DNA of 64,000 bases from Lachnospiraceae bacterium UBA7182 (GCA_002491115.1 DKVI01000008.1:1-64000); one strand, 5' to 3'; positions 35,751-43,829 are shown, counted from the first letter of the stretch. Notes: a model not told the origin generated them from the letters alone. Numbers and translations are program-made.

Positions 35751-35796
35751 AATATATCATACTGCGCACCTGTCCACAACCCTGACAGGGGGATAT
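35751..35796 (-). promoter_or_regulatory. C-rich box promoter E3 (histidine-rich gene)
   Basis: Minus strand: box ATATCCCCCTGTCAGGG (35796-35780), TTGTGG, 17 bases, TATATT (35756-35751). It leaves a leader of about 60 bases to the histidine-rich gene. Confidence 0.75.
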
Positions 35797-35855
35797 TCGC
35801 CATACCAATCTATCATAATATCATTCTTTTATGGAATATTCAGATAAAGACTCCA

Positions 35856-36440
35856 CTACTGATAAAAACTTTCATCCTCCGCATTCCACTCATAGCCGAT
35901 CTGCCCTGCAATCCGGCAGGCGGCATCATAGTCTGCCTGATCCGCCACAATGCTAAGCGCCATGGCAATGCCTGTCATTGTGTCAGAGGAGGAATAAAAC
36001 TTACCGTCTGATATCCATTTTGCGCCCTCCACGACAGAAACCCCTGCCATAAACATCCGTTTCCAGTTGGCGTCCGTTTTACAATCGGCAATTTTACGGC
36101 GGAACAATACGCCGGTCTGGGACAGAATGGCAGAACCGTTCGACACCATCATACAGATCTCCGCCCGCTCCGCTGTTCTTTTGAGCAGACGCAGACTCTC
36201 CGAATCCTGAAAAAGAAGTCGTCTCGCGCCCCTTCCTCCCGGAATAACAACAATTTCCTGAATCTCATCCGGCTCCATCGGTTCCGTCCAGACTTTGACT
36301 CCCTGCATGCTGTTTACAATATTGCCGGTCATCGACAGATAATTGATGTGGAAATACTCCGGCGCCCTGCCAAATACCTCCGCCGCCCCGAACGCATCCA
36401 TTGAATCAAAATCGTCGTACAGCAGAATGTTCACCTCCAT
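35856..36440 (-). CDS. DJ-1/PfpI-family protein lacking the nucleophilic cysteine
   Basis: A 194-residue protein of the DJ-1/ThiJ/PfpI superfamily. It has LLYDDFDSMDAFGAAEVFG at the start (with the conserved acidic residue), VVIPGGRGARRLL, and the nucleophile-elbow region MMVSNGSAILSQTGVL. Where active members read VCTG, this one reads VSNG, so serine replaces the reactive cysteine. The closest pattern is isonitrile-hydratase-like or AraC-associated DJ-1 domains. It may be a binding protein rather than an enzyme. It is transcribed alone from C-rich box promoter E4, which ties it to the metal island. Confidence 0.8.
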   Translation of the reverse strand: MEVNILLYDDFDSMDAFGAAEVFGRAPEYFHINYLSMTGNIVNSMQGVKVWTEPMEPDEIQEIVVIPGGRGARRLLFQDSESLRLLKRTAERAEICMMVSNGSAILSQTGVLFRRKIADCKTDANWKRMFMAGVSVVEGAKWISDGKFYSSSDTMTGIAMALSIVADQADYDAACRIAGQIGYEWNAEDESFYQ

Positions 36441-36475
36441 AATTCGATCCCCCTTATTCTATTCATTTCAGCGAT

Positions 36476-36521
36476 ACCATATCATATATACACAGGCTTC
36501 ACAACCCCCGCCGGGGGATGT
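36476..36521 (-). promoter_or_regulatory. C-rich box promoter E4 (DJ-1 gene)
   Basis: Minus strand: box ACATCCCCCGGCGGGGG (36521-36505), TTGTGA, 17 bases, TATGGT (36481-36476). This is the most symmetrical copy: CCCCC-GGC-GGGGG. Confidence 0.75.
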
Positions 36522-36533
36522 TTCTGCCGGCAT

Positions 36534-36555
36534 AAAAGGCTGCGTCAGCAGCCCT
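36534..36555 (-). terminator. Short intrinsic terminator
   Basis: Stem GGCTGC-TGAC-GCAGCC with UUUU after it on the minus strand. It lies between promoter E5 and promoter E4, and would end either read-through from the methyltransferase gene or a short transcript from E5. Confidence 0.75.
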
Positions 36556-36617
36556 TTACAATTTGATAGAGTATTTATTTGAATTTTATATGGGAGCGCT
36601 GGTTATGTTCTGATAAG

Positions 36618-36663
36618 ACTTTATCACACAAAATATCCTTCCACAAGCCGGGGAGGGGGGTAT
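36618..36663 (-). promoter_or_regulatory. C-rich box promoter E5 (no coding gene directly behind)
   Basis: Minus strand: box ATACCCCCCTCCCCGGC (36663-36647), TTGTGG, 17 bases, TAAAGT (36623-36618). It starts 12 bases after a methyltransferase stop. No ATG-led frame lies between its predicted start (about 36611) and the terminator at 36534-36555. Confidence 0.7.
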
Positions 36664-36675
36664 TTATATCTGTAT

Positions 36676-37434
36676 TTATGCCGTCTGATACTTGACTGCG
36701 GTAATCAGGAACATAGGCGTAGACGCATAGTTCACCTGTTCCGTCTGATCCCAGACGCGTTTCCATACCTGTTCGTCTGCCTGTACCTGTCCCCCCGCAT
36801 ATGCTTTCAGCACCTGCAGATCCCACTCCGGGCGCATGGTACGGCTCATGGGAACCTGTCTGGCAATCTTCTCCATGGCGTCGATATCCGTACAGGTATA
36901 GTGATCCTCCATCTGACGCGCTTCCACCTGCATCCTGTCTTCTTCATATTTCCGGCGCTTTTCTTTATCAAAAAGGTGATGATACCAGTTGGCGTCAAAA
37001 TTCAGAAGTTTTCCTCCGTCTTTTAACACACGCATCCACTCCGCATAAGCTCTGTCCGGTTCTTCCAGATTCCAGGTCAGATTGCGGGAAATCACCACAT
37101 CAAACATACCGTCAGGAAATTCCAGTCTCTGGGCATCCATCTGGTAAAAATGAATCCGGTCCGCCAGTACGCCTGCATTCTGCTTTGCCTTGGCAAGCAT
37201 AGCCGACGTATAATCTACGGCTGTCACATCATATCCCTGCCCTGCCAGAAGAATGGCAAAGAAACCAGGACCGGTACCCACATCCAGAATCTTTAAATTC
37301 TTTTCCTTTGGCAGATGTTTCCGAATCTCCCGAAACCATACCTGATCCTGTCCTGTGGCAAATTCATGCCGGTTTACTTCTGAATATCCTTCCGCCCTGC
37401 CGCTCCAGTATTTTTCAATCTGTGATAATATCAT
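36676..37434 (-). CDS. Class I SAM-dependent methyltransferase, paralogue 2 of 3
   Basis: A 252-residue methyltransferase: SAM motif LKILDVGTGPGFFAILLAGQGY, VTAVDYTSAMLAKA, FPDGMFDVVISRNLTWNL, the family-specific LLNFDANWYHHLF, and the end VNYASTPMFLI. It shares these marks with the genes at 27669 and 37659 but is clearly diverged, so the three probably act on different steps or substrates. The ribosome site is a modest GGGGGAC 8-9 bases before the ATG. It is transcribed alone from promoter E6. Confidence 0.83.
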   Translation of the reverse strand: MILSQIEKYWSGRAEGYSEVNRHEFATGQDQVWFREIRKHLPKEKNLKILDVGTGPGFFAILLAGQGYDVTAVDYTSAMLAKAKQNAGVLADRIHFYQMDAQRLEFPDGMFDVVISRNLTWNLEEPDRAYAEWMRVLKDGGKLLNFDANWYHHLFDKEKRRKYEEDRMQVEARQMEDHYTCTDIDAMEKIARQVPMSRTMRPEWDLQVLKAYAGGQVQADEQVWKRVWDQTEQVNYASTPMFLITAVKYQTA

Positions 37435-37480
37435 TTTATTCTGTCCCCCGCTGCTTCTGGTTTAACCTATTTTTGTCAAA

Positions 37481-37526
37481 ATTATAATCGTTTGCCGCCG
37501 CCTCCACAAGCCGGGTGGGGGGATAT
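37481..37526 (-). promoter_or_regulatory. C-rich box promoter E6 (methyltransferase 2)
   Basis: Minus strand: box ATATCCCCCCACCCGGC (37526-37510), TTGTGG, 17 bases, perfect TATAAT (37486-37481). The box is identical to E1. Confidence 0.8.
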
Positions 37527-37658
37527 ATTTTTTATATAAATAGCCTGCCGATCAGTTCCGATATATTAAAAAAGCGCAGTCCACAGAAAACCAGCAGCCA
37601 GATGCATATATAAACCATATCCGCCAGACCGAAACAGTCACCTGGACAGTCCTTTCCT

Positions 37659-38414
37659 TTACTTCTCCCCGACAAGCATAAACATAGGCGTTGAACGGTT
37701 GATCAACTGTTCTCTCTCATCGTAAATCTGTTTACAAAGATCGGTTTCACAAATGATCTTTTTAAATCCGGCCCGAACCAAAGCGCACAGATCCCATTGA
37801 GGACGGATCTCGGCACATAGCGGCATTCCTTTGCGAAAATCATCCATTTCGGCAGAATGTACCGGAAACGGGATGTCCTTATAACGCTGCCTGTATTCCT
37901 CCTGATCCCGTTCGTATTCCCTGCGTTTGTCTTCGTTAAAAAGACGCAGATTCCAGTTTGCATCAAAAGCAATTATGCGGCCTCCCGGCTTCAACACCCG
38001 ACGCCATTCTCTGAATGCCTTCTCTGCATCCATGATGGTCCATATCACATTTCTGCTGATTACCAGATCAAACGTGTCGTCTTCAAAATTCAGCTGCTGG
38101 GCGTCGGACAATTGAAATTCTGCTTCAATACCAAATAACCCTGCATTGTATTTTGCCTCGTCCAGCATGGCCTGCGTGCAGTCTATGGCTGTAACTGCAT
38201 GTCCCTGCAGGGACATAATAATTGTAAAAAATCCGGGCCCCGTGCCCACATCGAGTATTTTTAACTTACCCTCTTTCCCCGCATGCTTCAAAATCAGATC
38301 CGTCCAGACCTGTTTTTTGAAAGAATTCAGTTCTTTCACAATATTGCTGCTGTATCTGCCGGAGCTTTCCGTCCAGTTTTTGATTAATTTTTCTTCCTGT
38401 TTCATCTGTTCCAT
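37659..38414 (-). CDS. Class I SAM-dependent methyltransferase, paralogue 3 of 3
   Basis: A 251-residue methyltransferase: LKILDVGTGPGFFTIIMSLQGH, VTAIDCTQAMLDEA, FEDDTFDLVISRNVIWTI, RIIAFDANWNLRLF and INRSTPMFMLV. It is the last gene of the importer 2 operon, its ATG lying 2 bases beyond the binding-protein stop, so it is translated with the transporter. This direct coupling of a methyltransferase to a NikA-like protein is the best evidence that its substrate relates to the transported compound. The acceptor is unknown. Confidence 0.83.
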   Translation of the reverse strand: MEQMKQEEKLIKNWTESSGRYSSNIVKELNSFKKQVWTDLILKHAGKEGKLKILDVGTGPGFFTIIMSLQGHAVTAIDCTQAMLDEAKYNAGLFGIEAEFQLSDAQQLNFEDDTFDLVISRNVIWTIMDAEKAFREWRRVLKPGGRIIAFDANWNLRLFNEDKRREYERDQEEYRQRYKDIPFPVHSAEMDDFRKGMPLCAEIRPQWDLCALVRAGFKKIICETDLCKQIYDEREQLINRSTPMFMLVGEK

Positions 38415-38416
38415 CC

Positions 38417-40078
38417 TTATTTAACGTTCAGTTTTTCCCACGCAACAGGCGCATAATTATTAACACCAACTTCAAATCCGTCCACTTTGTTGCCGTTTAC
38501 GGCGAAAGAGGTCGTTGGGTAGTAAACCGGGACACTGTATGCTTCCTCGCAAATACAGGAGAAAACAGCATCATATTTTTCCTGACGCTCGTCTTCATTC
38601 AGACAAAGCAGCGCGTCGTTGATCATGGACTGTAGATTCTCATCTGTCCAGACAAGCGCATAGTCACGATCTGCGTACGGATAGAATAATTCCTTCAAGG
38701 AACTGTGAGGCACCCATGAATCAGAAGCTGTCCGGCGCAGGCAGATGTCAAAATTTTTGGAAGTAGTCGCGTCGGCATAACCGTTCTTGTCCAGACAGCT
38801 CAGTTGGATCTGTACGCCGATCTCACTGTATGCGGCCTGAAGATACTCTGCCAGGGACTTCCATTCCGGAAATTCATCAACAGAATATACAAACGTAAAA
38901 GATAATTTTTGACCGCCCTTTTCACGAATGCCGTCACCGTCAGAATCCATCCAGCCGGAAGTTTCCAGAAGCTCAATCGCCCTGGCCGTATCATAGGGGT
39001 ATGCATAGCTGTTCTCCGATGTAACATATGGTACACTGTCCTGATACATTCCATGGGCCTCAAGACCGTTTCCGTCATAGAGATCTTCCGCAATTGATTT
39101 TTTATTTACCGCATAATTCAGGGCCTGACGGACGTTTTTGTCCTGAAAGATCTCATTATCTTCATTGAAAGAAATAAAATGAGAACACATGGTGCCTGTG
39201 ACATAAGTATCAAATTCTCCGCTGTTTCTAAGCTCGTTCAAGCTTTCCATAGGAATCTTACCCATCAGATCACCGCCGATGATATCTACCTCACCGCTTT
39301 TCAGGGCCAGAAGACGCGCCTGCGCATCGGTAATCACCTTAAAACGAATCCGATCCACCTGAGGTTTCTCACCCCAATAGTAAGGATTGGGAACAAGCGT
39401 AAACTCTTCGTCCTTCACATAGGATTCCAGCATCCACGGCCCGGTGCCTACCGGTGTGGAAAATACCCCGGTCGTACTTCCGTCATTCTCAATAGAGGAA
39501 GGACTCAAAAAGCGGTTGGGACGCGGATACGTCTGTTCGAGCAGGATCGCATAAGCAGCGTCCGTATAGGTTACGGCGATCGTATAGTCGTCAATTATCT
39601 CTATATTGTCAACCGCATAGGATGTAAGAGAGCTGAAACGATCATTATTCATCCAGCGTTTCAGGTTAAAGGCAACAGCCCCGGCATTGAAATCGGTGCC
39701 GTCAGAGAACTTAACGCCTTCCCGCAGATGGTATGTATAGGTTTTTCCGTCCTCTGATATGTCCCACTGTGTAGCCAGGACCGGCTCTAAAGTACCGTCG
39801 CCATTGTCTTCTACAAATCCCTCATAAATCATCTTAAACAAAAAATGGGGTCCATTATAGGTGGCCGCATCCAGTTCTTCCATTGCCCCGTCCTTATAGA
39901 TCGCCACAACGATCTCTTTTTCTCCGTCTGCGGCGACCGCCTGCCCGGAAGATACAGCCTCCTCACCTAAAGCTGAAGCGCTTTCTTCTAAACCGCCGCC
40001 GCTTCCGCAGGCACATAACCCCAGCGCCACAGCGGCGCAAAGTAAGGCTGACAAAACTGACGTAAATCTTTTCTTCAT
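38417..40078 (-). CDS. nikA: NikA-like solute-binding lipoprotein (importer 2)
   Basis: A 553-residue lipoprotein with signal MKKRFTSVLSALLCAAVALG and lipobox LCAC. The body follows E. coli NikA closely in several places: EDGKTYTYHLREGVKFSDG, LEQTYPRPNRFLSPSS, PVGTGPWML, NPYYWGEKPQVDRIRF, and VRQALNYAVNKKSIAEDLY. NikA binds nickel held by two histidines or another chelator, and the PRPxRF arginine region is kept. The start overlaps the ATPase stop (ATGA) with GGAGG upstream. Nickel is the best guess; cobalt, zinc or a metallophore complex is possible. Confidence 0.75.
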   Translation of the reverse strand: MKKRFTSVLSALLCAAVALGLCACGSGGGLEESASALGEEAVSSGQAVAADGEKEIVVAIYKDGAMEELDAATYNGPHFLFKMIYEGFVEDNGDGTLEPVLATQWDISEDGKTYTYHLREGVKFSDGTDFNAGAVAFNLKRWMNNDRFSSLTSYAVDNIEIIDDYTIAVTYTDAAYAILLEQTYPRPNRFLSPSSIENDGSTTGVFSTPVGTGPWMLESYVKDEEFTLVPNPYYWGEKPQVDRIRFKVITDAQARLLALKSGEVDIIGGDLMGKIPMESLNELRNSGEFDTYVTGTMCSHFISFNEDNEIFQDKNVRQALNYAVNKKSIAEDLYDGNGLEAHGMYQDSVPYVTSENSYAYPYDTARAIELLETSGWMDSDGDGIREKGGQKLSFTFVYSVDEFPEWKSLAEYLQAAYSEIGVQIQLSCLDKNGYADATTSKNFDICLRRTASDSWVPHSSLKELFYPYADRDYALVWTDENLQSMINDALLCLNEDERQEKYDAVFSCICEEAYSVPVYYPTTSFAVNGNKVDGFEVGVNNYAPVAWEKLNVK

Positions 40079-41049
40079 GCATTTTCCTCCAAAGTTCTTT
40101 TATTTTTCATATAATGGCAGGCCACAAAATGGCCGTCATATATTTCACGCAGTTCGGGAGACCGGTGCATACACGTTTCTGTGGCATACAAACATCGGGG
40201 CCAGAATACGCATCCCGCTTCAGGTATCGCAAGTTCTCCGCTTTCTTTAAAAAGGATCTTCTTTTCTCTTTTTACATTGGGGTCCGGCTCGAGGACTGCA
40301 GCCAGCAAAGCCTGTGTGTAGGGGTGAAGAGCTTTTGCTTCGGCTTCGGGCAAAATCTCCATGATATTTCCCAAGTACATGACCATAATCCTGTCACAGA
40401 CCGCCTTTACAGCCGCCATATCATGAGAGATAAACAGATAGGTAAAGCCGTTTTTCTTTTTTTGTTCTGCCAGAATCTTTAATATCTGTTTTTTCAGGAC
40501 AAAATCAATACTGGAAACCGCCTCGTCACAGACCACAAAATCGGGGCCGAGTATCAACGCCCTGGCAATCCCCACGCGCTGCCTTTGCCCGCCGGAAAGT
40601 TCATGGCTGTAACGATTTAAATAGCTGCTGTCCAGCCCGACTTTTTCAAGCATCTCTGTCATAAGTGCATCCCGCTCTCCGGCATCCGTCTTCCGATAAT
40701 TCATCACCGGCTCGCTGATGATCTGGCGGACCGTATAATATGGATTAAAAGCATTGGCGCTGCTCTGGAAGATCATCTGCATACGGTCCCGGATTTTCCG
40801 CATTTCCGTGAAAGAATAGCCGGTAATGTCCTGTCCGTCAAAGTAAATTTCCCCTTTCGTCGGTCTTTCCAGTCTGAGCAGCAGCCGTCCAAGGGTACTT
40901 TTACCACACCCGGACTCACCTACCAGCCCCAGTATCTCTCCCTTACAAATCGCAAAGCTTACGTTATATACAGCATATTTTTCCTGTCTTCGCTGTCCGT
41001 ATGCCTTGCTCAGTCCTTTCACTTCTACCATGTTTCCGCTGTCACTCAT
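40075..41049 (-). CDS. nikE: ABC importer ATPase, NikE/DppF type (importer 2)
   Basis: A 324-residue ATPase: Walker A GESGCGKST, signature LSGGQRQRVGIARALI, Walker B FVVCDEAVSSID, switch SHDMAAV. The C-terminal extension has four spaced cysteines (GCVFWPRCLYATETC and later HFVACHY), the pattern that binds a 4Fe-4S cluster in DppD/OppD-type ATPases. Importer 1 lacks this. It overlaps both neighbours by 4 bases, so translation is coupled. Confidence 0.8.
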   Translation of the reverse strand: MSDSGNMVEVKGLSKAYGQRRQEKYAVYNVSFAICKGEILGLVGESGCGKSTLGRLLLRLERPTKGEIYFDGQDITGYSFTEMRKIRDRMQMIFQSSANAFNPYYTVRQIISEPVMNYRKTDAGERDALMTEMLEKVGLDSSYLNRYSHELSGGQRQRVGIARALILGPDFVVCDEAVSSIDFVLKKQILKILAEQKKKNGFTYLFISHDMAAVKAVCDRIMVMYLGNIMEILPEAEAKALHPYTQALLAAVLEPDPNVKREKKILFKESGELAIPEAGCVFWPRCLYATETCMHRSPELREIYDGHFVACHYMKNKRTLEENA

Positions 41050-41855
41050 CTTAATTCCTCAACATGAACAGGTTCCATCAGGTACCGGGTATAAGGATGC
41101 TTTGGCGCCGCAAAAACCTCCCTTACCGTTCCACTTTCTATAATTTTCCCGTCTTTCATCACATACATATCATCTGCGGTCTGGGCCACGACTCCCAGAT
41201 CGTGGGTAATCAGTATAATAGCTATCCCGGCGTCGCGCAGGCTCATCAGTTCTTCCAAAATAGAGATCTGTGTGGTCAGATCCAGTGAAGATGTGGGCTC
41301 ATCTGCGATCAGCACACCGGCATTTGCCACAATCCCCATAGCCACCATCACTCTCTGGCACATTCCGCCGGAAAGCTCAAACGGATAACTCTCCAGTATT
41401 TTATCCGGATCTCTTAAACCTACACCAAGTAATACCTCACGGAACGCAGGCATCTTATCCTTCCGCCTGGCCTTCCGGTCATGGGTATGCACAGCCTCAA
41501 ACAGATGATCTTTGATCTTTACAACGGGGTTCATTGCAGCGGCAGGCTCCTGAAAAATCATTGCGATTTCTTTGCCGCGCACTTTCCGCATCTCTTTTTC
41601 CGACAACAGACGAAGATCCCGTCCATTGAGCCATATCTCTCCGTCAACAATTTTTCCCGGTTTATCTATAAGGCCCATAACAGATCTTGACATGACTGAT
41701 TTGCCGCTGCCGGAACCCCCGATTAAAGCAGTAATCCGTCCGCTGTGTACCTCCATATTTACCCCGTCAACCGCTTTTACTACAGAATCCCGGGAATAAA
41801 AATACGTCTTTAAATTTTTTATCTGTAAAACCGGCGTATTACTCATTAGAATCAC
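41046..41855 (-). CDS. nikD: ABC importer ATPase, NikD/DppD type (importer 2)
   Basis: A 269-residue ATPase: Walker A GGSGSGKSVMSRS (a GKSV variant), signature LSGGMCQRVMVAMGI, Walker B LIADEPTSSLD, switch THDLGVV. It pairs with the ATPase downstream. The frame begins at a GTG (41855) that lies a good distance behind AAAGGA; an ATG three codons later (41846) is the alternative start. It overlaps the permease end. Confidence 0.8.
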   Translation of the reverse strand: MILMSNTPVLQIKNLKTYFYSRDSVVKAVDGVNMEVHSGRITALIGGSGSGKSVMSRSVMGLIDKPGKIVDGEIWLNGRDLRLLSEKEMRKVRGKEIAMIFQEPAAAMNPVVKIKDHLFEAVHTHDRKARRKDKMPAFREVLLGVGLRDPDKILESYPFELSGGMCQRVMVAMGIVANAGVLIADEPTSSLDLTTQISILEELMSLRDAGIAIILITHDLGVVAQTADDMYVMKDGKIIESGTVREVFAAPKHPYTRYLMEPVHVEELR

Positions 41856-42708
41856 CCGTTTCCTTTACGACCGCCATTTCTTCTTCCGCAGGAATAAGCG
41901 CGTCATTTAAACCTTCGCCAAACAAATTAAAAGCAAAAACAACAATCACGATAGCCAGTCCGGGCCAGAACAGCATGCCGGGATGCGTATCAATGTACTG
42001 GCGCCCGTCATTAAGCATAACGCCCCAGTCCGGCGCAGGCGGCTGTGAACCCAGACCAATAAAAGAAAAACCGGCAATATGTGTGATAACTGCCGCAATC
42101 CGCAGCGTAGCATACACAATAACAGGAGAAAGCGTATTCGGGAAAATATGTTTCATGATAATATCCCGGCGGCTGCAGCCGGCAGCCTCGGCTGCCATTA
42201 CAAACTCTGTCTCTTTAAGCTTAATGACCGAGCTTCTTACCATGCGCGCAAAAGGCGCCCACCAGAGGAAAATAAATACCAGTACCAGATGATCAAGGCT
42301 CGGTCCGAAAATACCCACTACCGCCAGAGCCAGCAGCGTAGACGGAAAGGTAGACGCAATATCCGCCAGACGCATAACCAGATTGTCCGCAATTCCTCCG
42401 CAATAGCCCGCAATCATCCCCAGAGGCACACCGACAAGCAGGATAATGAAAGTCACTTTGATCGCGGTGAACATGCTGATCTCTATCCCATAGATCAGCC
42501 TGCATAATATACAACGGCCCATCTGGTCTGTCCCTAACGGATATTCTTTAGACGAGGGAGCAAGTTTATTCGTAATATCTACCAGGGTGGGATCATGAGA
42601 AGCTATCCTGCCGGCAAACAGCCCCATCAGAAGCAGGATAAGGATAATCATAAGCCCAAACATCGCAGATTTATTCCGCAGCAGTTTTCTGCCTGTATTT
42701 TTAATCAT
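41839..42708 (-). CDS. nikC: ABC importer permease, NikC type (importer 2)
   Basis: A 289-residue permease with N-terminal segment MFGLMIILILLLMGLFAG, the NikC/DppC motif LGTDQMGRCILCRLIYGIEIS (CILC is unusual; most have DVLSR), the loop WAPFARMVRSSVIKLKETEFVMAAEAAG, and a C-terminal membrane block. I start at 42708, where AAGGAAGG lies 10 bases upstream; the frame open to 42750 overlaps NikB. It works with the NikB permease. Confidence 0.8.
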   Translation of the reverse strand: MIKNTGRKLLRNKSAMFGLMIILILLLMGLFAGRIASHDPTLVDITNKLAPSSKEYPLGTDQMGRCILCRLIYGIEISMFTAIKVTFIILLVGVPLGMIAGYCGGIADNLVMRLADIASTFPSTLLALAVVGIFGPSLDHLVLVFIFLWWAPFARMVRSSVIKLKETEFVMAAEAAGCSRRDIIMKHIFPNTLSPVIVYATLRIAAVITHIAGFSFIGLGSQPPAPDWGVMLNDGRQYIDTHPGMLFWPGLAIVIVVFAFNLFGEGLNDALIPAEEEMAVVKETGDSNE

Positions 42709-42724
42709 ATGGATCACGCCTTCC

Positions 42725-43660
42725 TTACTCAGAATCAATCCTTGGATCAATAAACATATAAATAAGATCCAGAATCAAATTGATCAGAATATATGTAATG
42801 GACACCACGACAATATATCCCTGAATGACCGGAAGATCTTTCTGCTTCATACAGTTGACTGCAAATTGTCCGATACCATTCCATGAGAAAATAGTCTCAA
42901 CCGCCACCTGGCCGCTGAGCATTTTGCCAAAATTAATGCCCACCAGAGTAATAAGCGGAAGCAGTGCATTTTTCAGCCCGTGTTTCATAAGTGCCATACT
43001 TTTGCCAAGTCCTCTGGCTCTTGCGGCAATTATATAGTCGCCCCTTGCTGCATCCAGAAGATTACTCCGCAAAACCCGGGTATAAGCCGCCGTATTGGCA
43101 ACGCTCAAAGTAAAAGCAGGGAACAGAATATTCTCCGTCCGGCTGCCTGATATAACAGGCGCAATCTTCCATTCCACCGCAAACAGATACAGCAGCATAA
43201 GCCCCAGCCAGAAATCCGGCATCGTTGCGGCTATGGAGGATATGGCCCGAACCGCATGATCAAACAGCGAATCTTTATATCTGGCTGAAAACACCGCCAG
43301 CGGTATTGCCATCAGCAGAGAGATAAGCGTGGCCGCCAGCGCCAGCTTCAAAGTAGCCGGGAATCGTGAAAGAATCTCCTCGGAAACCGGCCGGTTTGTC
43401 TGAAATGAATTGCCAAAATCAAAGCATACAGCTTTTTTCAGCCAGTTCCAATATTGTACCGGCATCGGAGCATTTAACCCCAGTTCCTCTCTGACAGCTT
43501 CCAGATTCTCTTCTGTCACCTGAACTCCCCTGCTCTGAAGCGTTACAGAAGCCACATCGCCGGCAGATACATTACTGAGAACAAAGGCAAGTATCGTAAC
43601 AATCAACAGGATCGGTATGATCTGCAATATCCTGTTTAAAACCAATTTTGTTCGTTTCAT
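42725..43660 (-). CDS. nikB: ABC importer permease, NikB type (importer 2)
   Basis: A 311-residue permease, first gene of the importer 2 operon. It follows NikB in ALNAPMPVQYWNWLKKAVCFDFGNSFQTNRPV, SRFPATLKLALAATL, MPDFWLGLMLLY and TRVLRSNLLDAARGDY, and ends DPRID. GGGG lies 9 bases before the ATG. The operon order is B, C, D, E, A, then a methyltransferase, the binding protein being placed late. Promoter E7 lies about 50 bases upstream. Confidence 0.82.
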   Translation of the reverse strand: MKRTKLVLNRILQIIPILLIVTILAFVLSNVSAGDVASVTLQSRGVQVTEENLEAVREELGLNAPMPVQYWNWLKKAVCFDFGNSFQTNRPVSEEILSRFPATLKLALAATLISLLMAIPLAVFSARYKDSLFDHAVRAISSIAATMPDFWLGLMLLYLFAVEWKIAPVISGSRTENILFPAFTLSVANTAAYTRVLRSNLLDAARGDYIIAARARGLGKSMALMKHGLKNALLPLITLVGINFGKMLSGQVAVETIFSWNGIGQFAVNCMKQKDLPVIQGYIVVVSITYILINLILDLIYMFIDPRIDSE

Positions 43661-43712
43661 GATTCTTTTCCCCTTGAAAAGTCTTTTAAATCCCAGTGCC
43701 GGCTTACATTTT

Positions 43713-43773
43713 ATTATACGAAAAACGGAATGGCCTACAAGCCCGCAGGGGGGATTCTAAGCCATTCCGTTTT
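43713..43773 (-). promoter_or_regulatory. C-rich box promoter E7 (importer 2 operon) inside a 13-bp inverted repeat
   Basis: Minus strand: box GAATCCCCCCTGCGGGC (43757-43741), TTGTAG, 16 bases, TATAAT (43718-43713). The box and -35 lie in the loop of a perfect 13-bp inverted repeat, AAAACGGAATGGC (43722-43734) and GCCATTCCGTTTT (43761-43773). Part of one arm also occurs at E2. Confidence 0.75.
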
Positions 43774-43829
43774 GTTATGATTTTATTCTGTTTTGTTCTA
43801 TGATTCCGCTTCGCTCACTTTTACAGGGA

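Noticed and set aside
35439..36011. Plus-strand 190-codon frame opposite the histidine-rich gene
   Set aside because: It arises from the complement of the histidine codons and crosses promoter E3; no motif is present.
36575..36826. Minus-strand 83-codon frame over the methyltransferase 2 end
   Set aside because: It overlaps the real gene in another frame, crosses promoter E5 and has no ribosome site.
37530..37658. A hydrophobic small ORF after methyltransferase 3 starting MVYICIWLLVF
   Set aside because: The frame runs on through promoter E6 and its box before stopping, and the ATG has no ribosome site.
28553..43773. C-rich boxes as MerR-type operators or as terminators
   Set aside because: MerR sites lie between -35 and -10 with a 19-20 nt spacer; these lie upstream of the -35 with 16-17 nt spacing. 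They are not followed by U-runs in the gene direction, so they are not terminators.
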